From: Acidimicrobiales bacterium
GTDB lineage: Bacteria; Actinomycetota; Acidimicrobiia; Acidimicrobiales; Aldehydirespiratoraceae
DNA length: 64,000 nucleotides
NCBI GenBank assembly: GCA_029263215.1
Contig: JAJCXY010000053.1
Span: forward strand, 1-64,000
Direction of reading: 5' to 3'
Shown: positions 49,264 through 59,078 of the stretch, in pieces
Layout of the letters: every line of letters starts with the position of its first letter
Numbering within the stretch: the first letter of the stretch is position 1
The notes under the pieces: generated by a model
Told to the model about the DNA's origin: nothing
The model's database searches: none
The model's input: only the letters and a program-made list of their open reading frames with translations
Position numbers and translations under genes: made by a program

Positions 49264-51455
49264 CATGGCTCACCCGCTCGTTGCGCCGAGCGCCGGCACG
49301 GATAGTCGCCAGCGTCTTGGCAATCGCCCTCGCTGTCGGGGCGATCGGCGTGTTCGCGGTGCCAGGGGTCGCCGCCGGCACCCTGAGAGATCTGGCGGCT
49401 GAGGACCACCTCGCCCATGTGGCAGCCGACGTCACCCTCATCGATGACATCGAAGCGATCGTGATCCCCGGGGCCGAGCTGATCGAAGGACGGATCTCCA
49501 GGACCGTTGCCACCGATGATGGAAGCATCCGCATGATCGGCGTCGACTTCGCCGATCAGAGCATCAACATCGTCGAGCCCGATCTGGGCCGACTCCCTGG
49601 TTCCGGGGAGGTGCTGGTGAGCGAGGGTGTGGCCGAGATCGGCGAAAGCCTGACCCTTGGCGACGCATCGTTGGAAGTCGTGGGTATCGGTACCACCACC
49701 TGGTGGACGGCGGACGACGTCGCCTACACCGAACTCTCGACGGCCCGGTCGATCTCCGGGTTCGACGGAGCAAACCGGATCCTGGTCCGTATGACAGACT
49801 CCGGCGCCGACAATCTCGACCTCGCGGTGAAAGACCTTCGCTCCTCGCTGAACGATCAGGACGCGAACTATCTCTCGTTCCCAACCACCGTTCCCGACGG
49901 CCGGCATCCGATCGAGGGGGATCTTGTCCAGATCTCAACCATGATCGGTCTGCTCGGTGTGGTGGCCGGCGTGGTGGCCTTGACCCTTCTCGCATCCACG
50001 ACGAACACCCTGATCACCGAACGCACCCGTGAGGTGGCGGTGATGCGGGCCCTCGGCGGTGCCCGACGTCCGCTGCGACGCCGGCTACGCCGGATGGCGC
50101 TCGGCATTGCCGCAGTCGGGGCGCTGATCGGTATCCCCCTGGGGATCGTGGTCGCCAATGTCGTGGCCCGCATGATCCTCACCCAGTTCGTGGGGATCAC
50201 GCCCGGCGTCGCGGTGAGCGGCACGGTGATTGCAGCCAGCTTGGCCTTCGCCATGGTCGGCGCTCGTCTGGTGGCGGGAAGAGCAGCCCGTCGGGTCACC
50301 AAGCTCCCCCTCGCCGATGCCCTTCGGGATCGGGAAGGGTCTCCCTTTGGGGGCCGTTGGACCAATCGCCTTCTCGCCCGAATCCCCACCGGTGGTCTGT
50401 TCGAGCGGATGGCTCTACGGGCCGGCGCTCACCGTCGAGCCCGCACCACCGCGGTGGTGGTGCAGCTCGCGTCCGGTGTGGCCGCGGTGGTAGCGGTCGC
50501 CAGTCTGGGCTCTTCGATTGCGGTCTTCAACACGGCCCAACTAGATCCGTGGACATGGCAGAGCGGTGCCCAGGCGGTTGATGCAGGATTGCCCTTCGAT
50601 GCCTCGCTCGCTGATGGTGACGCCACCATCGAACCGGTGATCGTCGAGTTCGGTGACGTCGGCGACTGGGAGGTGTCGATCTATGGACTCGCGGCCGACA
50701 CGGTCATGATCGATCGTGCCGTCAGAGATGGAGAGTGGTTGGACGGGAGTCGAGGCGCGGTCGTGTCGGCCGGCTTTGCCGCCGCCGAGGGCATTGAGGT
50801 CGGCAGCACCCTGGAGGTGGTGCTGGCTTCCGGGGTGAGCGAATACGAGGTACAGGGCCTGCATCCGAGCCGGGGCCGCGACGTCTACATTCCGACCGAT
50901 GTTCTGGCGGCTGACCTTGGCGCAGAGGGCCGGGCCAACGCTTTCTGGTCGACCGGCACCGCAGACCAGCTCGATCTGGCCTTGCCCGTGACAGTCGATG
51001 TGTTCACGCTCGACGGTCTGTTCGCTGAGGACGCCGCCGCCCGTGATCTCATCGCTCAGGTGTTCTGGGTGATCGGCCTGATCGTGGTGAGTGTGGCCGT
51101 CCTCGGTGTGAGTTCGGCCATGGCTGTCAACCTCTATGAACGACGCCATGAACTCGCTACCTTCCAGGCCATCGGTGGACAGAAGCATCAACTGCGACGG
51201 ATTCTGATCACAGAGTTGGTGCCTCTGGCCCTTGTCGCCTCCGCGTTGGGTGTGGTTGCGGGCTGGTACGGAGCGGTCGGGATAATCGGCTTCTTCGAGT
51301 CGGTGAATGCGGTGGAGATCGGAACGGTCTTCGCGACCGGCAGCGTGCCGCTGGCAGTGGCGGGAGCCGTCGCGGCGGTGAGCCTCATCGGAGTGGCCGC
51401 GGCCCGCCAGGCCTCCAGGCGACCGGTGGGCCTTACGTTGAGGGGTGCAGCATGA
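49260..51455 (+). CDS. FtsX-like ABC transporter permease
   Basis: The protein has 731 residues from GTG 49260. An N-terminal membrane segment (RIVASVLAIALAVGAIGVFA) precedes an extracellular MacB-like domain. Two FtsX membrane blocks follow, near residues 220-350 (MIGLLGVVAGVVALTLLAS) and 600-720 (VFWVIGLIVVSVAVLGVSSA, ending RPVGLTLRGAA). It pairs with the ATPase at 48508. The substrate is unknown. It overlaps the histidine kinase start by 4 bases. Confidence 0.88.
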   Translation: MTWLTRSLRRAPARIVASVLAIALAVGAIGVFAVPGVAAGTLRDLAAEDHLAHVAADVTLIDDIEAIVIPGAELIEGRISRTVATDDGSIRMIGVDFADQSINIVEPDLGRLPGSGEVLVSEGVAEIGESLTLGDASLEVVGIGTTTWWTADDVAYTELSTARSISGFDGANRILVRMTDSGADNLDLAVKDLRSSLNDQDANYLSFPTTVPDGRHPIEGDLVQISTMIGLLGVVAGVVALTLLASTTNTLITERTREVAVMRALGGARRPLRRRLRRMALGIAAVGALIGIPLGIVVANVVARMILTQFVGITPGVAVSGTVIAASLAFAMVGARLVAGRAARRVTKLPLADALRDREGSPFGGRWTNRLLARIPTGGLFERMALRAGAHRRARTTAVVVQLASGVAAVVAVASLGSSIAVFNTAQLDPWTWQSGAQAVDAGLPFDASLADGDATIEPVIVEFGDVGDWEVSIYGLAADTVMIDRAVRDGEWLDGSRGAVVSAGFAAAEGIEVGSTLEVVLASGVSEYEVQGLHPSRGRDVYIPTDVLAADLGAEGRANAFWSTGTADQLDLALPVTVDVFTLDGLFAEDAAARDLIAQVFWVIGLIVVSVAVLGVSSAMAVNLYERRHELATFQAIGGQKHQLRRILITELVPLALVASALGVVAGWYGAVGIIGFFESVNAVEIGTVFATGSVPLAVAGAVAAVSLIGVAAARQASRRPVGLTLRGAA

Positions 51456-52750
51456 CGATCACAGCCCCGGTAGGCGAGACTGTCGAGGTGACCGTGTCGC
51501 CCGCCCTACCGCCTGCTTCGACGCAGCCCGATTGGGGCGACTGGCGATCGGTGGTCGGCTGGTGGTTCGGCCCACTGGTACGCCCGGCCACCTGGGCTGC
51601 CGCTGGCTATCTGACGGCCGGTTTCTTCGCCTCGATGTTGTGGCTTGCCGTTGTGATCGTCTTGCTGGCGATATCGATCCCACTCGTGATCGTGCTGATC
51701 GGTCTGCCTCTGAGTTGGTTGGCGTTCGCGGCGATTGATGCCATCGCCAGGGTCGAGAGGCGCCGGGCGCGTTGGCTCAGTGTGGAAATCGGCCCCCGCC
51801 GCAGACTGGTCGCCGAGGGTAGGTGGCCGAGGTTGACGGTGAGGCTTCGTGATCCGGCCCGGTGGCGTCAGGCCGGCTTCCTCTTCTCGGGGTTCTTCGT
51901 TGCCATGATCTTCTTCAGTCTCGCCCTGGCGGCCTGGGTCCTCTCGGTCGCGGTGATCGGGGCGTACTTCGCGGGCGTAGGGGTCAGCACTCTCGGGCTG
52001 CAAGTCATCCTCAGTGTGATCATGCTCGGCGTGGCGCCCCGCCTCACCGTGGGGCTCGCCCACGGCTACGCCCGCGTCACCGCCTGGTTCCTCGGTCCCG
52101 ATCAGATGATGGTGATGCGACAGCGGGTCGACACCCTGGCGGGCCATCGCCAGGAGATCCTCGATGCGGTGGCCGATGAGCGGCGTCGGATCGAGCGCAA
52201 CCTCCACGACGGCGTGCAGCAGCGGTTGGTGGCTCTGGGAATCGATCTGGGCCTGGCCTCGTCGAAGCTCCCCGAAGACGCTGCCGCGGCAAAGGTGCTG
52301 GTCGACGCGGCGCGTGAGAAGGCCCGCACGTCGATCGGTGAGCTGAGGGTCATCGGCCGAGGCCTGCACCCGGCGATCCTCGAAGATCGTGGTCTCGATG
52401 CCGCTCTGTCTGCGGTGGTTTCCGACTCCGTGGTGCCGATAGCTCTCAACATTCCGGCTGGCCTACGCGTGCCGGTGGATGTGGAGGAGACGGCGTACTT
52501 CGTGGCGTCGGAGGCCATCAGCAACATCATGAAGCACAGCCGGGCCCGGGCGGCATCGATCCTGGTGAGCGACGATGGCCACAGTCTCATCATGTCGATC
52601 CACGACGACGGCACGGGTGGAGCCGATATGGCGCACGGCTCCGGACTGGTCGGCCTGGCGGCGCGGGTGCATGGCATCGACGGACGATTCGACGTGGTCT
52701 CGCCCTCCGGCGGACCCACCACGATCAGTGTGGAGCTTCCCTATGGCTGA
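51452..52750 (+). CDS. sensor histidine kinase (HisKA_3/NarL type)
   Basis: The protein has 432 residues. Two pairs of hydrophobic segments near residues 45-95 and 145-200 form a membrane sensor domain of the putative-sensor type seen in actinobacteria. The phospho-acceptor His is in ERNLHDGVQQRLVALG, and the ATP-binding domain has EAISNIMKHSRARA and DDGTGGADMAHGSGLVGLAAR. It probably senses a membrane event linked to the ABC transporter encoded just upstream. It overlaps the response regulator by 8 bases. Confidence 0.9.
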   Translation: MTITAPVGETVEVTVSPALPPASTQPDWGDWRSVVGWWFGPLVRPATWAAAGYLTAGFFASMLWLAVVIVLLAISIPLVIVLIGLPLSWLAFAAIDAIARVERRRARWLSVEIGPRRRLVAEGRWPRLTVRLRDPARWRQAGFLFSGFFVAMIFFSLALAAWVLSVAVIGAYFAGVGVSTLGLQVILSVIMLGVAPRLTVGLAHGYARVTAWFLGPDQMMVMRQRVDTLAGHRQEILDAVADERRRIERNLHDGVQQRLVALGIDLGLASSKLPEDAAAAKVLVDAAREKARTSIGELRVIGRGLHPAILEDRGLDAALSAVVSDSVVPIALNIPAGLRVPVDVEETAYFVASEAISNIMKHSRARAASILVSDDGHSLIMSIHDDGTGGADMAHGSGLVGLAARVHGIDGRFDVVSPSGGPTTISVELPYG

Positions 52751-53408
52751 CCGCCCTCTGAGCGTGGTGATCGCCGATGATTCGGTGCTGCTGCGCGATG
52801 GCTTGGTTCGCCTGGTCGAGGACGCAGGTATCGAGGTGCTGGCTGCAGTCGGCGATGCCGAGAAGCTGCTTGCGGCGTTGGACGAGCAGCTGCCCGATCT
52901 CGTTGTGGTCGACGTCAGAATGCCCCCGACCCACACCGACGAAGGTTTGAGGGCGGCCCTGCAGATCCGCCGAAATCACCCTGGCGTGGCCGTGCTGGTG
53001 CTGAGCCAGTACGTCGAGGAGCGCTACGCATCCGAGCTCTTGGCCGGGGATGCGGGCGGTGTCGGGTACCTCCTGAAGGACCGAGTGGTCGATGTGGAGG
53101 ACTTCGTCGCATCGCTGTATCGGCTAGCGGCCGGTGGCAGCGCAGTCGATGCCGAGGTTGTACGCCAGATGTTGGCCCGGAGTCAGCGCAAGGCGGAGCT
53201 CGAGCGGCTCACGCTCCGAGAAAGGGAGGTTCTCGAGGCGATGGCCGAGGGCCTGTCCAACGCCGGGATCGGCAAGAAACTGGTGATCAGCGGGGGAGCG
53301 GTCGAGAAACACATCAGCAATGTGTTCCAGAAGTTGGATCTTGAACCGACGGATGCTGCTCACCGCCGGGTGCTGGCCGTCCTCGCCCATCTCGGACGCG
53401 TCGACTGA
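52743..53408 (+). CDS. LuxR/NarL-type response regulator
   Basis: The protein has 221 residues from ATG 52743; the track start 52575 lies in the kinase. The receiver domain has VIADDSVLLRDGL and the phosphorylated Asp in PDLVVVDVRMPP, with Lys in GYLLKDRV. The C-terminal HTH is LTLREREVLEAMAEGLSNAG with AVEKHISNVFQKLDL. It is the cognate regulator of the adjacent kinase and likely controls the same operon. Confidence 0.92.
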   Translation: MADRPLSVVIADDSVLLRDGLVRLVEDAGIEVLAAVGDAEKLLAALDEQLPDLVVVDVRMPPTHTDEGLRAALQIRRNHPGVAVLVLSQYVEERYASELLAGDAGGVGYLLKDRVVDVEDFVASLYRLAAGGSAVDAEVVRQMLARSQRKAELERLTLREREVLEAMAEGLSNAGIGKKLVISGGAVEKHISNVFQKLDLEPTDAAHRRVLAVLAHLGRVD

Positions 53409-53421
53409 ACGGCGACGCCGT
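53409..53421. repeat. tight inverted repeat between convergent genes
   Basis: ACGGCG and CGCCGT are separated by a single A in the 15-base gap between the response regulator and pgl, which converge. The loop is too small for a normal hairpin without opening base pairs, and no T-run follows. A weak terminator is conceivable. Confidence 0.25.
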
Positions 53422-53423
53422 GA

Positions 53424-54065
53424 TCAGAGCGCGATGTCGGTGATCACTATGGCCCGCTCGGGATTGACCCGTCCCGCCGGGATGCTGTGATCGCCGGCCA
53501 CCAGCCTTCGCAGCATGTCGCGCTTGTGTTCACCGCTGACGACCCACACGATTTCCGCGGCCTTATCGAGGGTGGTGTAGGTGAGCGTCATCCGCACTCG
53601 ACCGAGGTAGGCGTCGGTGAGCGAGACCGAGCAGTCGTGTTCTTCGAGGACAGGGTCGTCGGGGGCCAGCGAAGCAGTGTGTCCGTCGTCGCCGAGCCCG
53701 AGGTGAACGAGGTCGAGAACCTCGGGCAGTTGATCGCCATAGCGGTAGGCGCCGGCCCAGATGTCGTCGTCGTCGACCGGCATCGGGTGAAGCTCGGCCG
53801 GCACTCGAGAAGTGAGTGCCTCGTGGAGGTGGGTGAGGTTGCGGTCGGTGTGGCCTCGGGGGGCCACCCGCTCGTCGACCTGGAAGATGTCGACGCGGTC
53901 CCAGGCGAGATCGGCCCGGGACAGCTCCTCGAATACGGCCCACGGCGTGCGGCCACCACTCAGGGCCATCGAGAAGCGGCGGCCGTCGGTCGTGCCCCGC
54001 CTCACCCGGTCGATGAGGAACTCGGCTGCCGCGCCGCCCACATCGGAGACGGTTCTGACCTTCAT
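53424..54065 (-). CDS. pgl: 6-phosphogluconolactonase
   Basis: The protein has 213 residues from ATG 54065; the track start 54134 lies in zwf. It hydrolyses 6-phosphogluconolactone in the oxidative pentose phosphate pathway. SMALSGGRTPWAVFEEL is the phosphate-binding region, VDIFQVDERVAP matches the DER motif, and DLVHLGLGDDGHTASLAP carries the catalytic His. The start overlaps the zwf stop (TGATG). It is the last gene of the malic enzyme-FNT-gnd-zwf-pgl operon. Confidence 0.93.
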   Translation of the reverse strand: MKVRTVSDVGGAAAEFLIDRVRRGTTDGRRFSMALSGGRTPWAVFEELSRADLAWDRVDIFQVDERVAPRGHTDRNLTHLHEALTSRVPAELHPMPVDDDDIWAGAYRYGDQLPEVLDLVHLGLGDDGHTASLAPDDPVLEEHDCSVSLTDAYLGRVRMTLTYTTLDKAAEIVWVVSGEHKRDMLRRLVAGDHSIPAGRVNPERAIVITDIAL

Positions 54066-55456
54066 CAGGCGAGCGCCCCGATGTCGTGCCACCCTCCCGG
54101 GGGATCGACGAGTCCGTCGGCGGACGGGCCCCATTCATCCCGCCGGTGGATCTCGACGGGTGGTCGATCCTCGAGCACGGGATCGACGATGCGCCAGGCC
54201 GACTCGACCCCGTCTTGGCGAGCGAACAGGCGCTGGTCGCCTTCGAGAGCGTCTTCGAGCAGCCTCTCGTAGGGATCGGCACTGGCTGCGTCGCTGTCGT
54301 CGGCCACGACCTTCAAGGGCACCGATCGGCTGAGCAGGGCGTCGCCGGGCCGCTTGGCCTGCATCACCATCGTGATGCAGTCGTCGGGCTTCATCCGCAT
54401 GCGGAGATGGTTGGGGTGCGGCGCGCACTCGGGGTCGGCGAACAAGAGTTGGGGTGGCCGCTTGAACTCGATGATCGCCTCGGTGACCGTGCCGGGCATC
54501 GACTTTCCGGCGCGGATGTACCAGGGCACACCGGACCAGCGCCACGAGTCGATCTCGGTGCGCAGCGCCACGTAGGTCTCGGTGTCGCTGTCGGCGGCCA
54601 CGCCCTCCTCGTCGCGATAACCGTCGTATTGGCCGCGCACCATGGCCTCCGGGCTGAACGGCCGCATGGCGGTGAGCACCTTCGCCCGCTCGTCGCGCAG
54701 GGCATCGGCGCCCTCAGAAACCGGTGGCTCCATGGCGAGCAGGGCCACCATCTGAAGTAGGTGATTCTGCACTACGTCCTTCAGAGCACCGACGCGGTCA
54801 TAGAACGACCCCCGGCCCTCGACCCCGAACGATTCGGCCATGGTGATCTGCACGTTGTCGATGTAGTGCCGGTTCCAGATGGGTTCGAGGATGCTGTTGG
54901 CGAAGCGATACACCATCAGGTTCTGAACCGGATCCTTACCGAGGAAGTGGTCGATGCGGAAGATCGCCGACTCGGGAAAGTGTCGGAGAAGGGTTCGGTT
55001 GAGTTCCTGGGCGCTGGCCAGATCACGTCCGAACGGCTTCTCCAGCACCACTCGGCCGTTGCGGTTGAGCCCGGAAGCGGCCAGCCCCTCCACCACATCG
55101 CCGAACAGCGAAGGAGGAATGGCGAGATAGGAAACCGGCAGAGAGGCCGCGCCGACATCGACCGCCAGGCGACTGAAGGTGTCGGGGTCGCGATAGTCGC
55201 CGGCCACATAGCGAAGCGACTTCGAGAGCTTGTCGAATGCAACCGGGTCGATGTCGACCCCGCGCCCGACGAGGGTGGAGCGAATGTGGTCGCCCAGCGC
55301 GTCAATCTCCCAGAGCGTGGACGCGACACCCACCACCACCGGTGGCAGCAGATCACGGGCCGCCAGGTTGTAGAGCGACGTGTAGAGCTTCTTGGTGGCG
55401 AGGTCGCCGGTGATTCCGAACAGCACCAGAGCATCGCCGTGTCCGCCTGGCATCAC
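54065..55456 (-). CDS. zwf: glucose-6-phosphate 1-dehydrogenase
   Basis: The protein has 463 residues. [14 protein letters not shown] is the coenzyme-binding N-terminal motif, LEKPFGRDL the conserved EKP region, and [15 protein letters not shown] the active site with substrate Lys and catalytic His. It oxidises glucose-6-phosphate, normally giving NADPH. It overlaps gnd upstream as ATGA and pgl downstream, so the oxidative branch enzymes are made together. Confidence 0.95.
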   Translation of the reverse strand: MMPGGHGDALVLFGITGDLATKKLYTSLYNLAARDLLPPVVVGVASTLWEIDALGDHIRSTLVGRGVDIDPVAFDKLSKSLRYVAGDYRDPDTFSRLAVDVGAASLPVSYLAIPPSLFGDVVEGLAASGLNRNGRVVLEKPFGRDLASAQELNRTLLRHFPESAIFRIDHFLGKDPVQNLMVYRFANSILEPIWNRHYIDNVQITMAESFGVEGRGSFYDRVGALKDVVQNHLLQMVALLAMEPPVSEGADALRDERAKVLTAMRPFSPEAMVRGQYDGYRDEEGVAADSDTETYVALRTEIDSWRWSGVPWYIRAGKSMPGTVTEAIIEFKRPPQLLFADPECAPHPNHLRMRMKPDDCITMVMQAKRPGDALLSRSVPLKVVADDSDAASADPYERLLEDALEGDQRLFARQDGVESAWRIVDPVLEDRPPVEIHRRDEWGPSADGLVDPPGGWHDIGALA

Positions 55457-56466
55457 GAGTGCTTCTCGTCGTGGCCACCGAACTGCTTTCGCATCGCCGA
55501 CAGGACACGGTCGGCGTAGTCGGATTCACCTCGCGAACTGAACCTCTCGTAGAGGGCGGCGGTGAGCACATGGGCGGGTACACCGGTGTCGACCGCGGCC
55601 TGAATGGTCCACCGCCCCTCTCCTGAATCGGAAACCCGACCCTCGAAGCCATCGAGATGGGGATCCTCGTTGAGTGCGGCAGCCGTGAGATCGAGAAGCC
55701 ACGATGCAACGACGCTCCCGCGCCGCCACACTTCGGTGACCTCCGGAATGTCGATGTCGTACTGATAGTGAGCGGGGTTGCGCAAGGGTGTGGTCTCCGC
55801 ATCGTGCTTGCGTGACTCCGAGCCGATCCCAGCGTGGCGCAGGATGTTGAGCCCCTCCGCGTACGCGGCCATTGCCCCGTATTCGATGCCGTTGTGCACC
55901 ATCTTCACCATGTGCCCGGCACCGGCGGGTCCGCAGTGCAGATAGCCGTTCTCGGAAGGCGTGGGAGCGCCCTCGCGGCCGGGAGTACGTTCGGCGGCCG
56001 CTACACCGGGGGCCAAGGCCAAGAAGATCGGATCGAGATGGGCAACGACGGGATCCTCCCCGCCGATCATCAGACAGAAACCCCTCTCGAGTCCGAAGAC
56101 CCCTCCGCTCGTGCCCACGTCGACATGATGGATGCCCACCTCGCTGAGATTCGCGGCCCGCTCGATGTCGTCGTGGTAGTGACTGTTGCCGCCGTCGATC
56201 ACGATGTCGTCGGGTTGCAGAACATCCACCACATCGGTGATGACCCGGCCCGTGAGCCCGGCCGGAACCATGATCCACACCGCTCTGGGCGCATCCAGCT
56301 TGTCGGCAAGATCCTGCAGCGAGGTGGCACCGACCGCTCCTTCGGCCGCGAGTTCTTCCACTGCCTCGGAGTGGATGTCGTACACGACACACTCGTGTCC
56401 GGCGGCCATCAGCCGACGTACCAGGTTCGCTCCCATCCTTCCCAGGCCGACCATTCCCAGTTGCAT
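55453..56466 (-). CDS. gnd: 6-phosphogluconate dehydrogenase, short NAD-type
   Basis: The protein has 337 residues, the short form lacking the long C-terminal domain of the 470-residue enzyme. [16 protein letters not shown] binds the nucleotide, and [10 protein letters not shown] has an acidic residue after the second strand, which favours NAD over NADP (family knowledge). [20 protein letters not shown] and the catalytic Lys/Asn in [14 protein letters not shown] are present. It makes ribulose-5-phosphate and CO2. It lies 13 bases after the FNT gene and overlaps zwf. Confidence 0.93.
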   Translation of the reverse strand: MQLGMVGLGRMGANLVRRLMAAGHECVVYDIHSEAVEELAAEGAVGATSLQDLADKLDAPRAVWIMVPAGLTGRVITDVVDVLQPDDIVIDGGNSHYHDDIERAANLSEVGIHHVDVGTSGGVFGLERGFCLMIGGEDPVVAHLDPIFLALAPGVAAAERTPGREGAPTPSENGYLHCGPAGAGHMVKMVHNGIEYGAMAAYAEGLNILRHAGIGSESRKHDAETTPLRNPAHYQYDIDIPEVTEVWRRGSVVASWLLDLTAAALNEDPHLDGFEGRVSDSGEGRWTIQAAVDTGVPAHVLTAALYERFSSRGESDYADRVLSAMRKQFGGHDEKHS

Positions 56467-56479
56467 TGTTCGAGACCTC

Positions 56480-57316
56480 TCAGAGAGCGTTCTTGCGACG
56501 ATTGTTTAGCGCCCAGAAGGGCAGGGCGACCAGGAAGAAGGCGCCGAGGATGTTGCCGACAGCGGCGGGGGCGATACTCCAACCGATTGCTGCGCCCCAT
56601 CCCGGGCCGAGCCCGTCGGGTTGGGCGAGCGAGAAGAAGGCCATGTTGGCGGGGCTGTGGAGAAAGCCGGCGGCGACGAATGCCGACACCATCAACAGCA
56701 CCGGGATGTACTTGCCGATGATGGTGCGACCCATGACCGAAAGGAAGGCGGCCATGCCGACGAGCCAGTTGCCCAGCACCCCGGACAGAACCGCTTGACT
56801 CCAGCCCTTGGTGCCACCCACCTCGCGGTAACGCATCTTGGCATCGGCAATCTCGCCGAGGAGATGGCGGAACTCGTCGGAGTAGTCCTGGGAGGCATTC
56901 ACAGCGATCCCCACGAGGATTGCCCCGATGAAATTGCCGATCGCGGCGAGCACCCAGAGTCGGGCCACGCGTGACGCGATCGTGCGGGCACCGCCCGACA
57001 GCAGGGTGGCGGGCATTTCCACGTTGACCTCGGTGAACAGCAGGGTGCCACTCAGGACAACCGCGAAGAAGCCGGCCGAGAAGCCGAATCCTTCGAGGAG
57101 GCGCTGCACGCCTTCGTTGCCGGTGCCGGTGGCGATGAGGGTGCTGAACAGGGCGCCGATGGTGATGAACCCTCCGGCGAGAACACTGAGGACCACGACT
57201 TCGCCGGGGCTGCGGTTGACCGCCCGGCGGGCTCCGACCTCGGCCATCTCGGTGATGACGAGCTCGGGGGCGAGGAACTGATTGGATGGCAGCTCGTCGC
57301 CGAGGGCGTCGTTCAT
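56480..57316 (-). CDS. formate/nitrite transporter (FNT) family channel
   Basis: The protein has 278 residues from ATG 57316, overlapping the malic enzyme stop as ATGA; the track start 57367 is inside that gene. Six hydrophobic segments fit the FNT fold. GNWLVGMAAFLS and AAGFLHSPANMAFFSL, with the central His of the channel, match the two half-repeats. It could move formate, nitrite, hydrosulphide or lactate. Its place between malic enzyme and 6-phosphogluconate dehydrogenase is unusual and gives no direct clue to the substrate. Confidence 0.88.
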   Translation of the reverse strand: MNDALGDELPSNQFLAPELVITEMAEVGARRAVNRSPGEVVVLSVLAGGFITIGALFSTLIATGTGNEGVQRLLEGFGFSAGFFAVVLSGTLLFTEVNVEMPATLLSGGARTIASRVARLWVLAAIGNFIGAILVGIAVNASQDYSDEFRHLLGEIADAKMRYREVGGTKGWSQAVLSGVLGNWLVGMAAFLSVMGRTIIGKYIPVLLMVSAFVAAGFLHSPANMAFFSLAQPDGLGPGWGAAIGWSIAPAAVGNILGAFFLVALPFWALNNRRKNAL

Positions 57317-58995
57317 GGCGTTTCGGACTCGTCTCGCAGGCTGACCGGCGCGTACTCGGGGCGCCACCAGCGGGCGTCGACCCGGCGGTCGACTTCGGCG
57401 TCGTCCATCGGCTCTGCAACACCCTCATCGACAGCGGCGCGGCCTACCGCCTTGGCGATACGTCGACTCACCGCATGAATGGTCTCCAACGGAGGGAGGA
57501 TCCCCCCGGTGGAGCTGGGCCGTTGTTTGTCGTCGGCAACCGCCCATGCCGCAGCGAGCAGCATCGCGTCGGTGACCGAGGTGGCCCCGACGGCTATCGT
57601 GCCCAGCCCGAGCCCGGGGAAGACGTAGACGTTGTTGGCCTGGGAGATGCGGTGAACAGTGCCGTCGTGAACAACGTCGTCGAAGGGGCTGCCCGTGGCG
57701 ATGAGTGCCCTTCCATCGGTCCAGGCGATGAGATCCTGCGGTGTTGCCTCGGTGTGGTCGGTGGGGTTCGACAGCGGCATGATGATCGGCCGATCGTGGG
57801 CGGCCGCCATCGACCGAATGATCGGTTCGGTGAAGATCCCGGCCTGGCCCGATACGCCGACGAGGATGCTTGGTCTGGCGTGTTCCACCACGGTGGCCAG
57901 AGATGTCGGACCATCCGGATCGGCCCATCCGCCGACGTGTTCCCACGGCTGAGCGAACGGGACCTTGTAGTCGGCCAGGTCGTCGCGACCGTCGTGCACG
58001 AGTCCCTTGGTATCGGTGAGATAGAGGTTTGCTGTCGGGTCGGGGATTCCTTCCGCGGCGAGGGCATCTCGCAACAACCCTGCGATCCCGCTTCCCGCTG
58101 AGCCTGCCCCGACGATGCAGATGCACTCGTCGCTGAGGGTGGATCCCTTGGCGACGATGGCGGCATGAATGGCCGCCAGAGCCACCGCGGCGGTGCCCTG
58201 GATATCGTCGTTGAAGCTGAGAATCCGATCCCGGTACTTATTCAGAAGCCGGGTGGCGTGATGGCTGGCAAAGTCCTCCCATTGCAACAAGACCCCCGGG
58301 AAGCGATTGCCGAGCTCTTCGACGAACGTGGCGACGAACTGGCTGTACTGGTAATCGGTGATGCGTTCGTGGCGCCAGCCGAGGTAGAGCGGGTCGGCCC
58401 GCAGCTCCTCGTTGTTGGTGCCGACATCGAGGAAGATCGGTAGACACCGGCGGGGATCGATCCCGCCGGCGGCGGTGTAGAGCGACAGTTTGCCTATCGG
58501 GATTCCCATCCCACCGACGCCGAGATCGCCCAGTCCGAGGATCCGTTCGCCGTCGGTGACGACCACCACGTGGACGTCGCCTTCGACCTCGGCAAGCTGC
58601 TCGGCGATGCGGTGGCGATCCGGATAGCTGAGGAACAGGCCGTGGGGCCGGCGGTAGATGTGGCTGAACTCCTGGCAGGCGAGACCGACCGTCGGCGTGT
58701 AGAGCACCGGCAGCATCTCGGGCAGGTAGTCCTCCACCAGGGCGTAGAACAACACGGTGTTGGTGTCGTGCAGCGCACGAAGGAAGATGTGGCGCTCCAG
58801 ATCGTCGTGGAGCCGGTCGAATTTGTCGCGGTCGCGTACGCACTGTTCGACGATGGTTTCGACGCGGGAGGGCAAGAGACCGTCGATGCCGAGAAGGCGT
58901 CTTTCGTCGATGGTGAAGGCGGTGCCTTTGTTGAGGCCCGGCTCGTTGAGCAGGGCACGTCCTCGCGGGGGTTTCGAGTTCGATGATGTGGTCAT
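57313..58995 (-). CDS. NAD-dependent malic enzyme
   Basis: The protein has 560 residues, the long malic enzyme class. LLPSRVETIVEQ and VLYTPTVGLACQEFSHIYRRP contain the catalytic Tyr, VTDGERILGLGDLGVGGMGI is conserved, and IVGAGSAGSGIAGLLRDA is the nucleotide-binding loop. It decarboxylates malate to pyruvate. It heads the operon with the FNT channel and pentose phosphate enzymes, linking C4 acids with pyruvate and reducing power. Confidence 0.92.
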   Translation of the reverse strand: MTTSSNSKPPRGRALLNEPGLNKGTAFTIDERRLLGIDGLLPSRVETIVEQCVRDRDKFDRLHDDLERHIFLRALHDTNTVLFYALVEDYLPEMLPVLYTPTVGLACQEFSHIYRRPHGLFLSYPDRHRIAEQLAEVEGDVHVVVVTDGERILGLGDLGVGGMGIPIGKLSLYTAAGGIDPRRCLPIFLDVGTNNEELRADPLYLGWRHERITDYQYSQFVATFVEELGNRFPGVLLQWEDFASHHATRLLNKYRDRILSFNDDIQGTAAVALAAIHAAIVAKGSTLSDECICIVGAGSAGSGIAGLLRDALAAEGIPDPTANLYLTDTKGLVHDGRDDLADYKVPFAQPWEHVGGWADPDGPTSLATVVEHARPSILVGVSGQAGIFTEPIIRSMAAAHDRPIIMPLSNPTDHTEATPQDLIAWTDGRALIATGSPFDDVVHDGTVHRISQANNVYVFPGLGLGTIAVGATSVTDAMLLAAAWAVADDKQRPSSTGGILPPLETIHAVSRRIAKAVGRAAVDEGVAEPMDDAEVDRRVDARWWRPEYAPVSLRDESETP

Positions 58996-59078
58996 GGCGG
59001 TGCTTGCTTAACCCCTTTCGGTGTTGGCGTCTTCCCTCGATCATCGCGCATGGGTGTCGGGGTTCATGCAGTGCGCAG

